The translations under genes were made by a program, and so were the position numbers. Source: Candidatus Omnitrophota bacterium (lineage in GTDB: Bacteria; Ratteibacteria; UBA8468; B48-G9; JAFGKM01). Taken from it: a stretch of 32,672 bases of DNA. The notes under the pieces are model-generated. The model did no database searches. It was not told where the DNA came from and worked only from the letters and a program-made list of their open reading frames with translations. The stretch spans positions 1 through 32,672 of the forward strand of contig JAMWBY010000003.1 in the NCBI GenBank assembly GCA_023818745.1. The letters run 5' to 3'. Below are positions 1 to 10,363 of the stretch, piece by piece (the stretch's first letter is position 1; each line of letters starts with the position of its first letter).

Positions 1-137
1 CAAGTCAAATTATAGAAAAAGCAATTATTAAATCACTATCAGAAGGTTATATAAAATCACTTGAAGCAGGAAAAATGGGAATGACCACAAGTCAGGTAGG
101 AGACCTAATAGCAAAATTTGTAAAAGAAGTAAAATGA
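1..137 (+). CDS. C-terminal fragment of an isocitrate/isopropylmalate dehydrogenase-like protein (5' truncated by window edge)
   Basis: Frame 3 is open from the window edge: ...SQIIEKAIIKSLSEGYIKSLEAGKMGMTTSQVGDLIAKFVKEVK*, stop TGA at 135-137. The tail resembles the IDH/IPMDH C-terminus (AI..aL.eGy...g.s.T...gd.Ia). Confidence 0.5.
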   Translation, partial: SQIIEKAIIKSLSEGYIKSLEAGKMGMTTSQVGDLIAKFVKEVK

Positions 138-200
138 CTGAAAAATGGGTTATCTTAACGATGGTTTAAAGAGCAGATTTTTGAAATATAATTTTTTCAA

Positions 201-2015
201 ATGACTAAAATGTCAAAAAGTATTGTAGAAATTGTTAAAAAGGAAAATGTTAAAGTTGTTCCAGTAAATATAGAAGATGTTAAAATTAATGGTTTCTGGG
301 GAAAAATCTTAGAAAGAAATAGAAAAATAAGTATCCCTCTTCTTTATAAACTTTTTATTAAAAATAAAACAATAGAAAATTTTGAAATAGAAGCGAAAAT
401 TAAAGAAGGTGAAAAAACAGGTCGGCTTGCCACTGATTCTGATTTATATAAATGGATGGAAGCAGTAAGTTGGGATTTACAGAATGACTGGAATGAAAAA
501 AATATAAAACTTCTTGAGGATTTAATAGAGTTGATAGGAAAAGCACAGAAAAAATCAGGTTATTTAAATACCGCGCCATCTATAAAAAAAGAATTTGAAA
601 ATTTAAAGTATTCTCATGAACTTTATTGTGGGGGGCATTTAATTCAAGCAGCAATTGCACATTATAGGTCAACTGTAAAAGAAAATTTTCTAAATATTGC
701 TATTAAATGGGCAGACCTTATTTGTAAAAAATTTGGAAAAGGAAAAATAGAGAAAACAGATGGTCATCCTGAAGTTGAAATGGCATTAGTTGAATTGTAT
801 AGAGCAACAAAAAAGGAAAAATATCTCAAATTAGCCAAATTCTTTTTAGAAATAGAAAATCCTGAATATTGTGGATTACCAAATATACCAATTTTAAAAT
901 TTAAACAACTTTTTGGTCATGCTGTAAGAATGATGTATTTATGTTGTGGTGCTACTGACTATTATATAGAGACAGGAGAAAAAAAATATTTAAAAGTCCT
1001 TGAAAATTTGTGGGAAGACCTTGTTGAAAGGAAAATTTATATAACAGGAGGAATTGGTTCAAGATATGAAGGTGAAGCGATTGGGTTACCTTATGAACTT
1101 CCTAATTTAAGAGCATATTGTGAAAGTTGTGCTTCTGTTGCAGGTATGATGTGGGGTTTTAGAATGTTTTTAATTAAAGGAGAATCTAAGTATTTTGATA
1201 TTTTTGAACAAATCCTTTATAATTCTTTTCTTGCTTCTATTTCTTTTGATGGAAAAAAATATTTCTATAAAAATCCGTTATCTTCAAAAGGAGAACATCA
1301 AAGGAGACAATGGTATGATTGCACTTGTTGTCCTCCAAATATTCAAAGATTTATTTCTTCTTTACCTGGATATTTTTATTCAATTGGGAATGACGGTGTT
1401 TATGTTAATTTATATGATACATCAACTGCAGAACTAAATTTAAATAACAAAAAAGTAAAAATTGAACAGAAAACAAATTATCCTTGGGAAGGAAAAGTTT
1501 TGATAAATGTTGAATCAGATGAAGAAATTGATTTATATCTGAGAATTCCGAAATGGAGTGAAAAAACAAAAATCAAGATTGGGGAAAAAGTTTATAATCC
1601 TGAAAGTGGAAAATATTTTAAATTAAAAATTAAGGGAAAAACGGATATTGAGATAGATTTTAATATTAAACCAGATTTTTATTCTGGAAATCCAGAGATT
1701 GAAAGTGTCAGAAATTGTATTTCTATAAAAAGAGGACCGGTTGTTTATTGTCTTGAAAGTTTTGATAACCCCAAAATAAATCTTTTTAATTCAATATTAT
1801 GGGAACAGAAAATTAAAGAGAAATTTGAAGATATTTTTGGTGGAATTATAACTCTAAATGGTGAAATTCTAACAAGTTATGAGAAACTGCCATTATATGA
1901 AAAAACAAAAAAATTTAAAATAAATTATAAGGAAGAAAAATTTAAAGCAATCCCATATTTTTCATGGGCAAATAGAGGAAAAAGTAAAATGAATATTTGG
2001 TTTTTAAAAAAATGA
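201..2015 (+). CDS. Glycoside hydrolase family 127 (DUF1680) protein, beta-L-arabinofuranosidase-like
   Basis: 604 aa; motifs DGHPEVEMALVELYRAT, ITGGIGSRYEGEAIG.PYELPN.RAYCESCAS, and CTCCPPNIQRF (Cys cluster typical of GH127). Confidence 0.88.
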   Translation: MTKMSKSIVEIVKKENVKVVPVNIEDVKINGFWGKILERNRKISIPLLYKLFIKNKTIENFEIEAKIKEGEKTGRLATDSDLYKWMEAVSWDLQNDWNEKNIKLLEDLIELIGKAQKKSGYLNTAPSIKKEFENLKYSHELYCGGHLIQAAIAHYRSTVKENFLNIAIKWADLICKKFGKGKIEKTDGHPEVEMALVELYRATKKEKYLKLAKFFLEIENPEYCGLPNIPILKFKQLFGHAVRMMYLCCGATDYYIETGEKKYLKVLENLWEDLVERKIYITGGIGSRYEGEAIGLPYELPNLRAYCESCASVAGMMWGFRMFLIKGESKYFDIFEQILYNSFLASISFDGKKYFYKNPLSSKGEHQRRQWYDCTCCPPNIQRFISSLPGYFYSIGNDGVYVNLYDTSTAELNLNNKKVKIEQKTNYPWEGKVLINVESDEEIDLYLRIPKWSEKTKIKIGEKVYNPESGKYFKLKIKGKTDIEIDFNIKPDFYSGNPEIESVRNCISIKRGPVVYCLESFDNPKINLFNSILWEQKIKEKFEDIFGGIITLNGEILTSYEKLPLYEKTKKFKINYKEEKFKAIPYFSWANRGKSKMNIWFLKK

Positions 2016-2069
2016 TTTCACCTCATATTTTTAAGTCAAAAATAGTTAACAACTTCCATTTATTTACAG

Positions 2070-2097
2070 AAAAAGTTACTTGTTTGGCCAACTTTTT
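2070..2097 (+). terminator. Possible hairpin/terminator downstream of the GH127 gene
   Basis: Inverted repeat AAAAAGTT(2070-2077) / AACTTTTT(2090-2097) ending in a T-run. AT-rich stem, so weak. Confidence 0.3.
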
Positions 2098-2210
2098 TCA
2101 AATAAAGCACCTTTATTATTTGCTTCTCTTTTATATTTTAAATTATAATATTATTGAGAAGTTAAGATGTATGTTTTCTTTTTTGCAAACTAAGAAAAGG
2201 AGGTGTATAA

Positions 2211-2564
2211 ATGAAGAAAAATTTAATCTTATTAGCAGGAATAATTTTATGTTTTTGTCTAATTCTTTTTGCAGGAGAAAAGAAGGCGTCTTCTAAGGAA
2301 AAAGAAACCCCAAAAGGTGCGAAAGTAAATGTTGAGAAAGTGGTAGGAGAAATTACAAACATTGATACAAATTTATTTACAATTACTATAAAGCAACTGG
2401 ATGGAACCACTATTATTTTAAAAGCAACAACTCCTGAAATGCAGGAAGCAATAAAAAATTTTAAAGTTGGAGATAGGGTAAAAGTATTATATATTCCAGA
2501 AGAAGGAGAATTGAAATTATTTAAAATAAAGTTATTTGAGGAGAAAAAAACCAGAAAAAAGTAA
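2211..2564 (+). CDS. Small secreted/exported protein of unknown function
   Basis: 117 aa; strong SD (aaggaggtg) about 6 nt upstream of ATG; N-terminal signal peptide MKKNLILLAGIILCFCLILFAGEKK; then a beta-rich region (VVGEITNIDTNLFTITIKQLDGTTIILKA...VGDRVKVLYI). Confidence 0.7.
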   Translation: MKKNLILLAGIILCFCLILFAGEKKASSKEKETPKGAKVNVEKVVGEITNIDTNLFTITIKQLDGTTIILKATTPEMQEAIKNFKVGDRVKVLYIPEEGELKLFKIKLFEEKKTRKK

Positions 2565-2574
2565 GAAGAAAGAG

Positions 2575-3702
2575 AAATAAGCAACTTTTTAATATTTCTC
2601 GTATTTTCTCCTGCTTCTACCATATAGATAAAATTTTTTGATGGAACATTATAATGGATAGAATTGGAAGAAGATAAAATATATCCTCCTTCTTTAGAAG
2701 CATCTTCAATACAATTTTTTACCTCTTTATATATTTCTTCTTTGCTTCCATAAACTAAAGTTTTGGCACAATCTACATTACCAATAAGATTAATTTTTTC
2801 ACCATATTTGTCTTTAAGTTCTTTTAACTCTATGCCTACTGATTTTTCAATTTCTCCATAATTATCAAATTTAATTTCTGAAAATAATAAGTCCCATAAA
2901 GGCCTTGTGTTTCCATCGCTTCTAAAAACATAATATAATCCTAATGAATGAGAAAATTCAATGATTTTTTTAAATCTGGGAGCAAGAAATTTTTTTAAAA
3001 TTGCTGGACTATAAATTGGTCCATTTTTATCAGCAAGGTCTCCTCCTCCAAAAATAAAATCTGCGCCATGGTTTTTGGCTTCTTTTATAAATTCCATTGT
3101 TTTTTCATTTGAAAATCAAGAAGAATTTCTATCCATTCTGGTTTTAAAATTGTGCATTCAAGATAAATAGGATGTATTGGAATATGTAAAGAGGAACTAT
3201 AAGAAATCGCCATTTTGTTTCCTACTTTCTCTACAATTTTATCCCATCCTTCAAAGATAGTTTTATCATCAAAAAATTTGCAGTAAATTCTTCTTTATCA
3301 AAAGATGAAGATACACAAAAAACTCACCTGATTCAGAGGAAAATTTATAAATTGACCAGTTGCCTATTTCTTTATTTTCATATAAATAAGTGTTCTCATC
3401 TATTTTTTTAGGTAAATTTTCTTTGGAATAGTTTTTTGAGGAAGCCAACCGAAATTTATAAAATCAAGTTCTAATTTTTCATGAAGTTCAATAATATCCT
3501 ATATATATCTTTCAACAAGGAAATCTATCTCTCCTTTATATAATAATTCAATAGTATCTCTTGAAAACTCGTCTTCTCCTGTATAAGCATATCTTCCAAG
3601 AATTTCAGAAGCGACTTTTGAAACAATTAATTGGTCTGAAACAGGAACATAATCGCTTTCTTTATGATTAAACGCATTTAAAATTCTTTCTTTTCCTGTC
3701 AT
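2575..3702 (-). pseudogene. Decayed uroporphyrinogen decarboxylase-family (URO-D/MtaA-like) protein
   Basis: N-terminal piece at 3499-3702 (MTGKERILNAFNHKESDYVPVSDQLI...) ends at an in-frame TAG but homologous-looking sequence continues (DIIELHEKLELDFINFGWLPQK). The 3098-3498 region is open only by switching frame several times (LPKKIDENTYLYENKEIGNWSIYKFSSESG; FDDKTIFEGWDKIVEKVGNKMAISYSSSLHIPIHPIYLECTILKPEWIEILLDFQ). The C-terminal part is open at 3097-2575 (MEFIKEAKNHGADFIFGGGDLADKNGP...LYYVFRSDGNTRPLWDLL...INLIGNVDC). Confidence 0.85.
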
Positions 3703-3759
3703 TAAATAAATTTTAAAATAAATTTGAAAAAAAACAAACTTTAGTAGATAATTTTAGAT

Positions 3760-4845
3760 ATGAGAAATGAAATAGAAATTAAATGGCAAAGAATAAAAAA
3801 ATTAATGGCAGAAAATAAAATTGAGGGTGTTTTGATAAACAAAGTTAGTAATTTTGCTTGGTTTACAGGAGGAAAAATAAATTATGTTGGACTTCATACA
3901 GAAGTAGGTGTTTGCAAATTGCTTATAACAGAGGAGAAAATTTATTATCTTACAAATAATATTGAATATCCAAGAATTTCAGAAGAGGAATTAAAAGATT
4001 TTGGATTTGAGCCAATAATAGAAAACTGGTATGAAGAGAAATTTGATAAAAGAATAAAAAAAATCGTTTCTGGCAATATCGGGTCAGATATACCTTTTTT
4101 AAATTATATTCCTGTAAATCTTGAATCCCTTCATTTTCCACTTTTATTAGAAGAAATTGAAAGATATAAAAAACTTGGTAAGGAAACCACCGAAATAATG
4201 ACTGAAATTTGTAGAGAAATAAAAAAAGGAGATAAAGAAATAGAAATTTCTGGCAGATTGAGTGAAAGATTATGGAGTAAAAATATTATCCCTATTGTAA
4301 TTTTGATTGCTGGTGATTATAGAATTGAGAAATTTAGACATCCTATCTCAACTGAAAATAAGATTAAAAAATGTGTTATGGTTGTTTTATGTGGAAGAAG
4401 AGATGGTTTAATTGTTTCAATAACGCGACTTGTGCATTTTGGTAAATTGTCCGAAGAATTAAAAAAGAGGCATATTGCTGTTTGTAAAATTGATAGTTGT
4501 TTCATAATGCAGACAAGAAAAAATAAATCAATTGGAGATGTTTTTAAAAAAGGAATGCAAATGTATGAAAAAATGGGTTATGGAGAAGAATGGAAAAAAC
4601 ATCATCAGGGTGGACCAACAGGTTATTTAACAAGATATTTTAGAGCAACAGAAGATAAAACCGAACTTATCAATGAGAATCAGGCCTTTGCTTGGAATCC
4701 TTCAATAACAGGCACAAAATCAGAAGATACAATAATTACAACTGAAAATCAACCGATTATCATAACAGAAGACAAAAACTGGCCATTATTAGAAATAGAA
4801 ACAGAATTTGGAGAAATTTATAGGCCAGATATTTTGATAAGATGA
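3760..4845 (+). CDS. M24-family (Xaa-Pro aminopeptidase/creatinase fold) protein, apparently lacking several canonical metal ligands
   Basis: 361 aa; N-terminal creatinase-like domain (IKKLMAENKIEGVLINKVSNFAWFTGG) and C-terminal pita-bread-like region (HHQGGPTGY, GTKSEDTIITTE). Confidence 0.78.
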   Translation: MRNEIEIKWQRIKKLMAENKIEGVLINKVSNFAWFTGGKINYVGLHTEVGVCKLLITEEKIYYLTNNIEYPRISEEELKDFGFEPIIENWYEEKFDKRIKKIVSGNIGSDIPFLNYIPVNLESLHFPLLLEEIERYKKLGKETTEIMTEICREIKKGDKEIEISGRLSERLWSKNIIPIVILIAGDYRIEKFRHPISTENKIKKCVMVVLCGRRDGLIVSITRLVHFGKLSEELKKRHIAVCKIDSCFIMQTRKNKSIGDVFKKGMQMYEKMGYGEEWKKHHQGGPTGYLTRYFRATEDKTELINENQAFAWNPSITGTKSEDTIITTENQPIIITEDKNWPLLEIETEFGEIYRPDILIR

Positions 4846-6122
4846 AAAAATTATTTTTTATTATCTCTTTCTGGATTTTTAGTATTGTTTGTAACTCACA
4901 GGTTGGGTATCTTTTAAATATTGATGGAGCAATTGGTCCAGTTACTTATTATCAAGTTAAAAATATCTTATCTATCGCAAAAAAAAATAATGCAAATTTT
5001 GTCTTAATAACAATAGATACTCCTGGAGGTCTTCTGTCATCAACAAGAAAGATAGTTCAAGAAATATTATCTTCAGAAATTCCAGTCATCTGTTATGTTT
5101 ATCCAAGTGGTTCTCAATGTGCTTCTGCAGGAACTTTTATTGCTCTTTCTTCTCATATTCTTGCTATGTCCCCAGCGACAAATATAGGAGCAGCACATCC
5201 TGTTACTTTAACAGGTGGAGAAAAAGATACTCCAATGGAAGAGAAAATTGTAAATGATACAGTTAGTTTTATTAAAACGATTGCAAAATACAGGAATAGA
5301 AATGAAAAATGGGCAGAAAAAGCAGTTAGAGAAAGTATTTCTTCAACTGAAGAAGAAGCACTAAGGGAAAAAGTTATTGATTTGGTGGCAAAAAACATAA
5401 ATGAATTACTTGAGAAAATAGATGGTTGGATAATTAATATCAAAGACAAAGAAACTACTTTAAAAACAAAAGGTGTTCAAATTAAAGAATCAAAACCAGA
5501 ATTTAAAGATAGAATTTTACAATTTATTTCAGACCCAACTATTGCCTATATTTTACTTGTTATTGGCATATGGGGAATAATTCTTGAATTTTCACATCCT
5601 GGTTTTGGGATTCCTGGAATTGTTGGAACAATTGCTTTGATTCTTGCTTTTTTTGGTCTTCATACACTTCCTATAAACCTTGCCGGACTTATTTTACTTT
5701 TTTTAAGTTTCATATTTTTTGCTCTTGAAGCAATAACTCCGACTTTTGGAATTTTTTTAACTTCTGGTATTATTACTTTTATACTTGGTTCTTTAATGCT
5801 ATTTAAACATGGTTCAATGATTAAAATTCCTGTTTTAATAATTTTTTATGTGAGTATTTTAACAGGTGGTTTTGTATGGTTTATAATCTGGTTTGCTTGG
5901 AAAACAAAGAAGAGGAAGGTAATCACAGGTAAGGAAGGACTTATAGGAGAAGAAGGTAGAGCATTATCAGAACTTAATCCAGAAGGAACAGTTTTTGTGC
6001 ATGGAGAATATTGGAAAGCAAAAAGTCAGACAGGTATAATTAAAAAGGATGCCAGAATAATAGTTGTTAAAGTAGAAGGTATGGTTTTAATTGTAAAGGA
6101 GAAAGAAGATGAAAAAAGATAA
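4842..6122 (+). CDS. NfeD family protein (ClpP-class membrane serine protease)
   Basis: 426 aa; signal peptide; IDTPGGLLSSTRKIVQEILSSEIPVICYVYPSGSQCASAGTFI; multiple TM helices; C-terminal OB-like NfeD domain (GKEGLIGEEGRALSELNPEGTVFVHGEYW). Confidence 0.9.
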   Translation: MKKLFFIISFWIFSIVCNSQVGYLLNIDGAIGPVTYYQVKNILSIAKKNNANFVLITIDTPGGLLSSTRKIVQEILSSEIPVICYVYPSGSQCASAGTFIALSSHILAMSPATNIGAAHPVTLTGGEKDTPMEEKIVNDTVSFIKTIAKYRNRNEKWAEKAVRESISSTEEEALREKVIDLVAKNINELLEKIDGWIINIKDKETTLKTKGVQIKESKPEFKDRILQFISDPTIAYILLVIGIWGIILEFSHPGFGIPGIVGTIALILAFFGLHTLPINLAGLILLFLSFIFFALEAITPTFGIFLTSGIITFILGSLMLFKHGSMIKIPVLIIFYVSILTGGFVWFIIWFAWKTKKRKVITGKEGLIGEEGRALSELNPEGTVFVHGEYWKAKSQTGIIKKDARIIVVKVEGMVLIVKEKEDEKR

Positions 6123-6738
6123 ATATGAAGAAGCGTGGAGGATTTTCAGGATAATGGCAGAGTTTGTAGAGGGTTTTGAAACATTGGAAAGGGTTAAGAA
6201 AGCAATAACTATTTGGGGTTCGGCAAGGATAAAACCAAATGACCAATGGTATGAAAAAGCAGTTATTACAGCAGAGAAACTTGCCAAAAAAGGTTATACT
6301 ATAATAACAGGTGGAGGTCCTGGTATAATGGAAGCGGCTAATAAAGGAGCAAGTTTAGCAGGTGGAGAATCTATTGGCCTTAATATTGAATTACCTCAGG
6401 AGCAAAAGCCAAATCCATATATAAAAACAATAATTTCTTTTAGATATTTTTTTACAAGAAAAGTTATGTTTGTAAAATATGCAAAAGGATTCATCATTTT
6501 TCCTGGTGGTTATGGAACACTTGATGAGTTTACAGAGGCGATAACTTTAATTCAAACTAATAGAGTTCATAAATTTCCAGTTGTTCTAATGGATAAAGAG
6601 TATTGGAAGGACTTTATTAATTGGGTTAAAAATGTTATTCTTAAAAGAGGTTATATTGACAAAGAGGATCTTCAGATTTTTAAAACAACAGATAGTCCAG
6701 AAGAAGCAGTTAAAATTATTGAAAGTTTTTATAAATGA
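6109..6738 (+). CDS. LOG-family/TIGR00730-like Rossmann-fold protein (putative nucleoside 5'-monophosphate phosphoribohydrolase)
   Basis: 209 aa; GGGPGIMEAANKGA and PGGYGTLDEFTEA motifs. Confidence 0.9.
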   Translation: MKKDKYEEAWRIFRIMAEFVEGFETLERVKKAITIWGSARIKPNDQWYEKAVITAEKLAKKGYTIITGGGPGIMEAANKGASLAGGESIGLNIELPQEQKPNPYIKTIISFRYFFTRKVMFVKYAKGFIIFPGGYGTLDEFTEAITLIQTNRVHKFPVVLMDKEYWKDFINWVKNVILKRGYIDKEDLQIFKTTDSPEEAVKIIESFYK

Positions 6739-6747
6739 TTTTTTTGA

Positions 6748-7290
6748 CTATTTCTCTTTAGAATTTAAAATTTCTTCAAGTTTACTGGTAAAAATTGAAT
6801 AAGTTTTTTCATCAAATAGAACAAATCTTATTTTTTTAATTGATTTTAAATCAGGTATTACTTCTAAGACAGCTTTAATTGATACTTCAGATGCTTCTTC
6901 AACAGGATATCCGAAAATTCCTGTTGAAATTGCAGGGAAAGCAATTGATTTAAGTCCTTTGCTATCAGCAAGTTTTAATGAATTTTTAAAACATAGAGCA
7001 AGTTTGGTAGCAGGATTTTTTTCTTCTGAATAAATAGGCCCAACAGTGTGAATAACATAAGAATTAGGTAAATTATATCCTTTTGTTATAACTACTTCAC
7101 CTACCTCAATTGGAGCATATTTTTTACATTCTTCATAAAGTTTTGGACCTGCTTTTTTATGTATCGCACCTGCAACTCCTCCTCCAGGAGCAAGATATTT
7201 ATTACTTGCATTTACAATAACATCTATATCTTTTTGTTCAGTTATATCTCCTTTCACACATTCAATTTCTATATTGTTGATTTTTAGCAT
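6748..7290 (-). CDS. Macro domain protein (O-acetyl-ADP-ribose deacetylase-like)
   Basis: 180 aa; KGDITEQKDIDVIVNASNKYLAPGGGVAGAIHKKAG; HTVGPIYSE; FPAISTGIFGYPVEEA. Confidence 0.93.
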   Translation of the reverse strand: MLKINNIEIECVKGDITEQKDIDVIVNASNKYLAPGGGVAGAIHKKAGPKLYEECKKYAPIEVGEVVITKGYNLPNSYVIHTVGPIYSEEKNPATKLALCFKNSLKLADSKGLKSIAFPAISTGIFGYPVEEASEVSIKAVLEVIPDLKSIKKIRFVLFDEKTYSIFTSKLEEILNSKEK

Positions 7291-7327
7291 ATTTTAAAAT
7301 ATTATATAAAAATTAAGGAGAAGTCAA

Positions 7328-8464
7328 ATGGTATATAGAAAATTTGGTAAGACAGGAATTTATGTTTCAATACTTGGATTTGGTGCAATGCGGCTTCCGG
7401 TTAAAGAAATAAACGGAAATAAAGTCATAGATAAAGATTTGTCAATAGAAATTATCACAAGAAGTATAAAACTTGGAATAAATTATATTGATACTGCGTA
7501 TGGATACTGCAATGGAGAGAGTGAAATAGTTGTAGGTAAAGCAATAAAAAATTATAGAGATAGAGTATATATTTCTACCAAGATTCCTCTTTGGAAAGTT
7601 GAAAAGAGAGGAGATTATAGAAAAATTTTAGAAGAACAACTTAAAAAATTAAATACAGATTATATTGACTTTTATCATTTTCACGGGATAAACTGGCAAA
7701 TTTTCCAGGAAAAAGTAATTAAATTAAAACTTCTTAAAGAAGCATTGAAAGCAAAAGTAGAAGGATTGATAAAACATATCTCATTTTCATTTCACGATAA
7801 ACCAGAATATATGAAAAAAATTGTAGATATAGGGGAAATATTTGAAAGTGTTCTCTGTCAGTATAATTTGCTTGATAGAAGAAATGAAGAGATGATTAAG
7901 TATGTTGCTGAAAAAGGGCTTGGAGTTGCAGTTATGGGACCTGTTGGTGGTGGCCGACTTGCTGAATTTCCTTATTTAATGGATGTATTTAAAGAAAAAT
8001 ATAAAACACCTGTAGAAATCGCTTTAAAATTTGTTTTTTCTAATAAAAATATCTCTCTTGCCCTTTCCGGTATGAATTCAATTGAAATGGTAGAAGAAAA
8101 TACTAAAATTGCGAATTCATTTTATCTTCTTACAGATGATGAGATAAAGTTGATAGAAAAGGTTATAACTTATAGGAAGAAAAAAGGAGAAATTCCATGT
8201 ACTTTATGTAGATATTGCTTGCCTTGTCCTAAGAATATTCCAATTCCATTTATTTTCAATCTTTTTAATCAATATATTTTACTTGGTTCTAAAAAGATGG
8301 TGGAAGAATACATGATGATTGGAGAGAAAAGCGGAGATGACAGGAAAAAAGTAAATTTTTGTATTGATTGTGGTCAGTGTGAAACAAAATGTCCTCAAAA
8401 AATTGAAATAAGAAGAACATTGAAAAAAATTGATAAAATATTTTCTAAAAGTTCTAAATATTAG
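7328..8464 (+). CDS. Aldo/keto reductase with C-terminal ferredoxin-like 4Fe-4S cysteine motifs
   Basis: 378 aa; [32 protein letters not shown]-terminal [17 protein letters not shown] and [15 protein letters not shown]. Confidence 0.92.
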   Translation: MVYRKFGKTGIYVSILGFGAMRLPVKEINGNKVIDKDLSIEIITRSIKLGINYIDTAYGYCNGESEIVVGKAIKNYRDRVYISTKIPLWKVEKRGDYRKILEEQLKKLNTDYIDFYHFHGINWQIFQEKVIKLKLLKEALKAKVEGLIKHISFSFHDKPEYMKKIVDIGEIFESVLCQYNLLDRRNEEMIKYVAEKGLGVAVMGPVGGGRLAEFPYLMDVFKEKYKTPVEIALKFVFSNKNISLALSGMNSIEMVEENTKIANSFYLLTDDEIKLIEKVITYRKKKGEIPCTLCRYCLPCPKNIPIPFIFNLFNQYILLGSKKMVEEYMMIGEKSGDDRKKVNFCIDCGQCETKCPQKIEIRRTLKKIDKIFSKSSKY

Positions 8465-9743
8465 AATATTCTTTAGTTTGGGCTTTTAAACTTAGAAGAA
8501 GTTCAATATTTGATTTAGTCATTTTTATTTTATTTATCAGTAATTCCATCGCTTCAATTGGATTCAAAGGAGCAAGTATTTTTCTTAGAAGCCATATTAA
8601 CTGAAGTTCCTCACTATCTATTAAAAATTCTTCCCTTCTTGTTCCAGACCTGTTAATATCTATTGCAGGGAAAATTCTTCTATCGGCGAGTTTTCTTTCA
8701 AGATTTATCTCCATATTACCCGTTCCTTTAAATTCTTCAAAAATAACCTCATCCATTTTACTACCTGTATCTATTAAAGCAGTCCCTATTATTGTTAAAC
8801 TTCCTCCCTCTTCTATATTTCTTGCTGCTCCAAAAAATCTTTTTGGTTTATCAAGAGCAGTAGATTCAAGTCCACCTGTCATTATTTTTCCACTATGTGG
8901 AACAAGAACATTGTATGCTCTTGCAAGGCGGGTAATACTATCAAGTAAAATTACAACATCTCTTTTATGTTCAACAAGACGTTTTGCTTTTTCAAGAGCA
9001 ATTTCAGCAACCTGTGTATGTCTTTCAGGTGATTCATCAAACGTTGCACTTATTACCTCTCCTTTTACAATTCTTCTCATTTCAGTTACTTCTTCAGGCC
9101 TTTCTGCAACAAGTAAAACAATTAAATAAACTTCTGGATGATTTTTGGCTATGGCATTGGCTATTTTTTGCAATATGACTGTTTTCCCTGCTCTTGGTGG
9201 AGAAACAATCAATCCTCTCTGTCCCTTTCCAATAGGAGCAATTAAATCAATTACTCTTGTTGTTATTTCTTCAGGAGTTGTCTCAAGTATAAATCTCTTA
9301 TTCGGGTGAATTGGTGTTAATTCTTCAAAAGGAATTCTCGTTGCAATGCTTTCAGGAACTTCTCCATTTACCATTTCTACTTTCAAAAGAGCAAAATATT
9401 TTTCATTATCTTTGGGAGGTCTTATCTGTCCTGAAACAGTATCTCCTGTTTTAAGCCCGAATTTCTTAATTTGAGATGGAGAAACATATATATCATCAGG
9501 TCCGGGTAAATAATTATAGTTAGGAACTCTTAAAAAACCAAAACCATCAGGAAGAACCTCAAGAACTCCTTCTCCAAACAAAAGACCATTCTTTTTTGCT
9601 TGTGCTTCCATAATTTTATAAATTAATTCTTCTTTTCTTAACCCACTTATTCCGTTTACTTCCATTTCTTTTGCAATCTTTTGCAATTTACTTACATTTA
9701 ATTTTCTTAAGGTAGAAACATTAATTTCATTTGCTTTTTCCAT
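8454..9743 (-). CDS. rho: Transcription termination factor Rho
   Basis: 429 aa; Rho N-terminal domain; [53 protein letters not shown]. Confidence 0.97.
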   Translation of the reverse strand: MEKANEINVSTLRKLNVSKLQKIAKEMEVNGISGLRKEELIYKIMEAQAKKNGLLFGEGVLEVLPDGFGFLRVPNYNYLPGPDDIYVSPSQIKKFGLKTGDTVSGQIRPPKDNEKYFALLKVEMVNGEVPESIATRIPFEELTPIHPNKRFILETTPEEITTRVIDLIAPIGKGQRGLIVSPPRAGKTVILQKIANAIAKNHPEVYLIVLLVAERPEEVTEMRRIVKGEVISATFDESPERHTQVAEIALEKAKRLVEHKRDVVILLDSITRLARAYNVLVPHSGKIMTGGLESTALDKPKRFFGAARNIEEGGSLTIIGTALIDTGSKMDEVIFEEFKGTGNMEINLERKLADRRIFPAIDINRSGTRREEFLIDSEELQLIWLLRKILAPLNPIEAMELLINKIKMTKSNIELLLSLKAQTKEYSNI

Positions 9744-9766
9744 TTTTGCTCCTTTTTGAAATTTTT

Positions 9767-10363
9767 TTAGTTAATTTCTTTCTTTATATTTTGAATAATC
9801 CTTTTTACACATTTTTGTGTTTTTAAAATTGAACCAGAATTATCAACAATGTAATCTGCTTCTTTCTTTTTATGGGTAAGAGAGATTTGACTTTTCCATA
9901 TTTTTTCTATTTCTTCTTTAAGATATTTATTTTTCAATCTTTCCTTTATTTCTTTTAACCTTGAACTTACTACAATAATTTTGTCAAATAGAAATTCACT
10001 TTTAGTTTCAAAAAGCAGGGGAATTTCTATAAAGATTATACCACCTTTTTTCTTTGTGTCAAATATTTCTTTTTTAATTTTATCAAATACAAAAGGGTGT
10101 ATCAATTTTTCCAGTTTTTCCTTTTTTTCAGCGTCATCAAATATAATTTTTCTTATTTTTTTTCTATTCAAATTTTCACCAATTAAGACATCAGAACCAA
10201 AAATTTTTTCTATTCTCTTTATGATAAATTTTTTATTGAGTAATTTCTGAACAATTTCATCACATGAAATAACTTTAAATCCCATATCTTTTATAATATT
10301 TGATACTGTTGTTTTTCCTGAACCTAATATTCCTGTAATTCCCACAATACAGGATTTTTTCAT
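9767..10363 (-). CDS. coaE: Dephospho-CoA kinase
   Basis: 198 aa; [18 protein letters not shown]-loop, [26 protein letters not shown]. Confidence 0.92.
   Translation of the reverse strand: MKKSCIVGITGILGSGKTTVSNIIKDMGFKVISCDEIVQKLLNKKFIIKRIEKIFGSDVLIGENLNRKKIRKIIFDDAEKKEKLEKLIHPFVFDKIKKEIFDTKKKGGIIFIEIPLLFETKSEFLFDKIIVVSSRLKEIKERLKNKYLKEEIEKIWKSQISLTHKKKEADYIVDNSGSILKTQKCVKRIIQNIKKEIN

Noticed and set aside
1195-1437. 80-aa ORF in another frame within GH127
   Set aside because: Internal to a well-supported GH127 gene and low-complexity.
1997-2296. 99-aa ORF spanning the GH127 end and the secreted-protein start
   Set aside because: Covers intergenic DNA and overlaps the better-supported 2211-2564 gene with a strong SD; no motif.
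2162-2574. C-terminal part of the 311-aa minus-strand ORF
   Set aside because: Read-through of the URO-D pseudogene into antisense of the secreted-protein gene; composition changes sharply after ...NIKKLL.
8911-9178. Plus-strand ORFs antisense to rho (72 and 64 aa)
   Set aside because: Lie wholly inside the clearly coding rho gene on the opposite strand; low-complexity composition with no motif.
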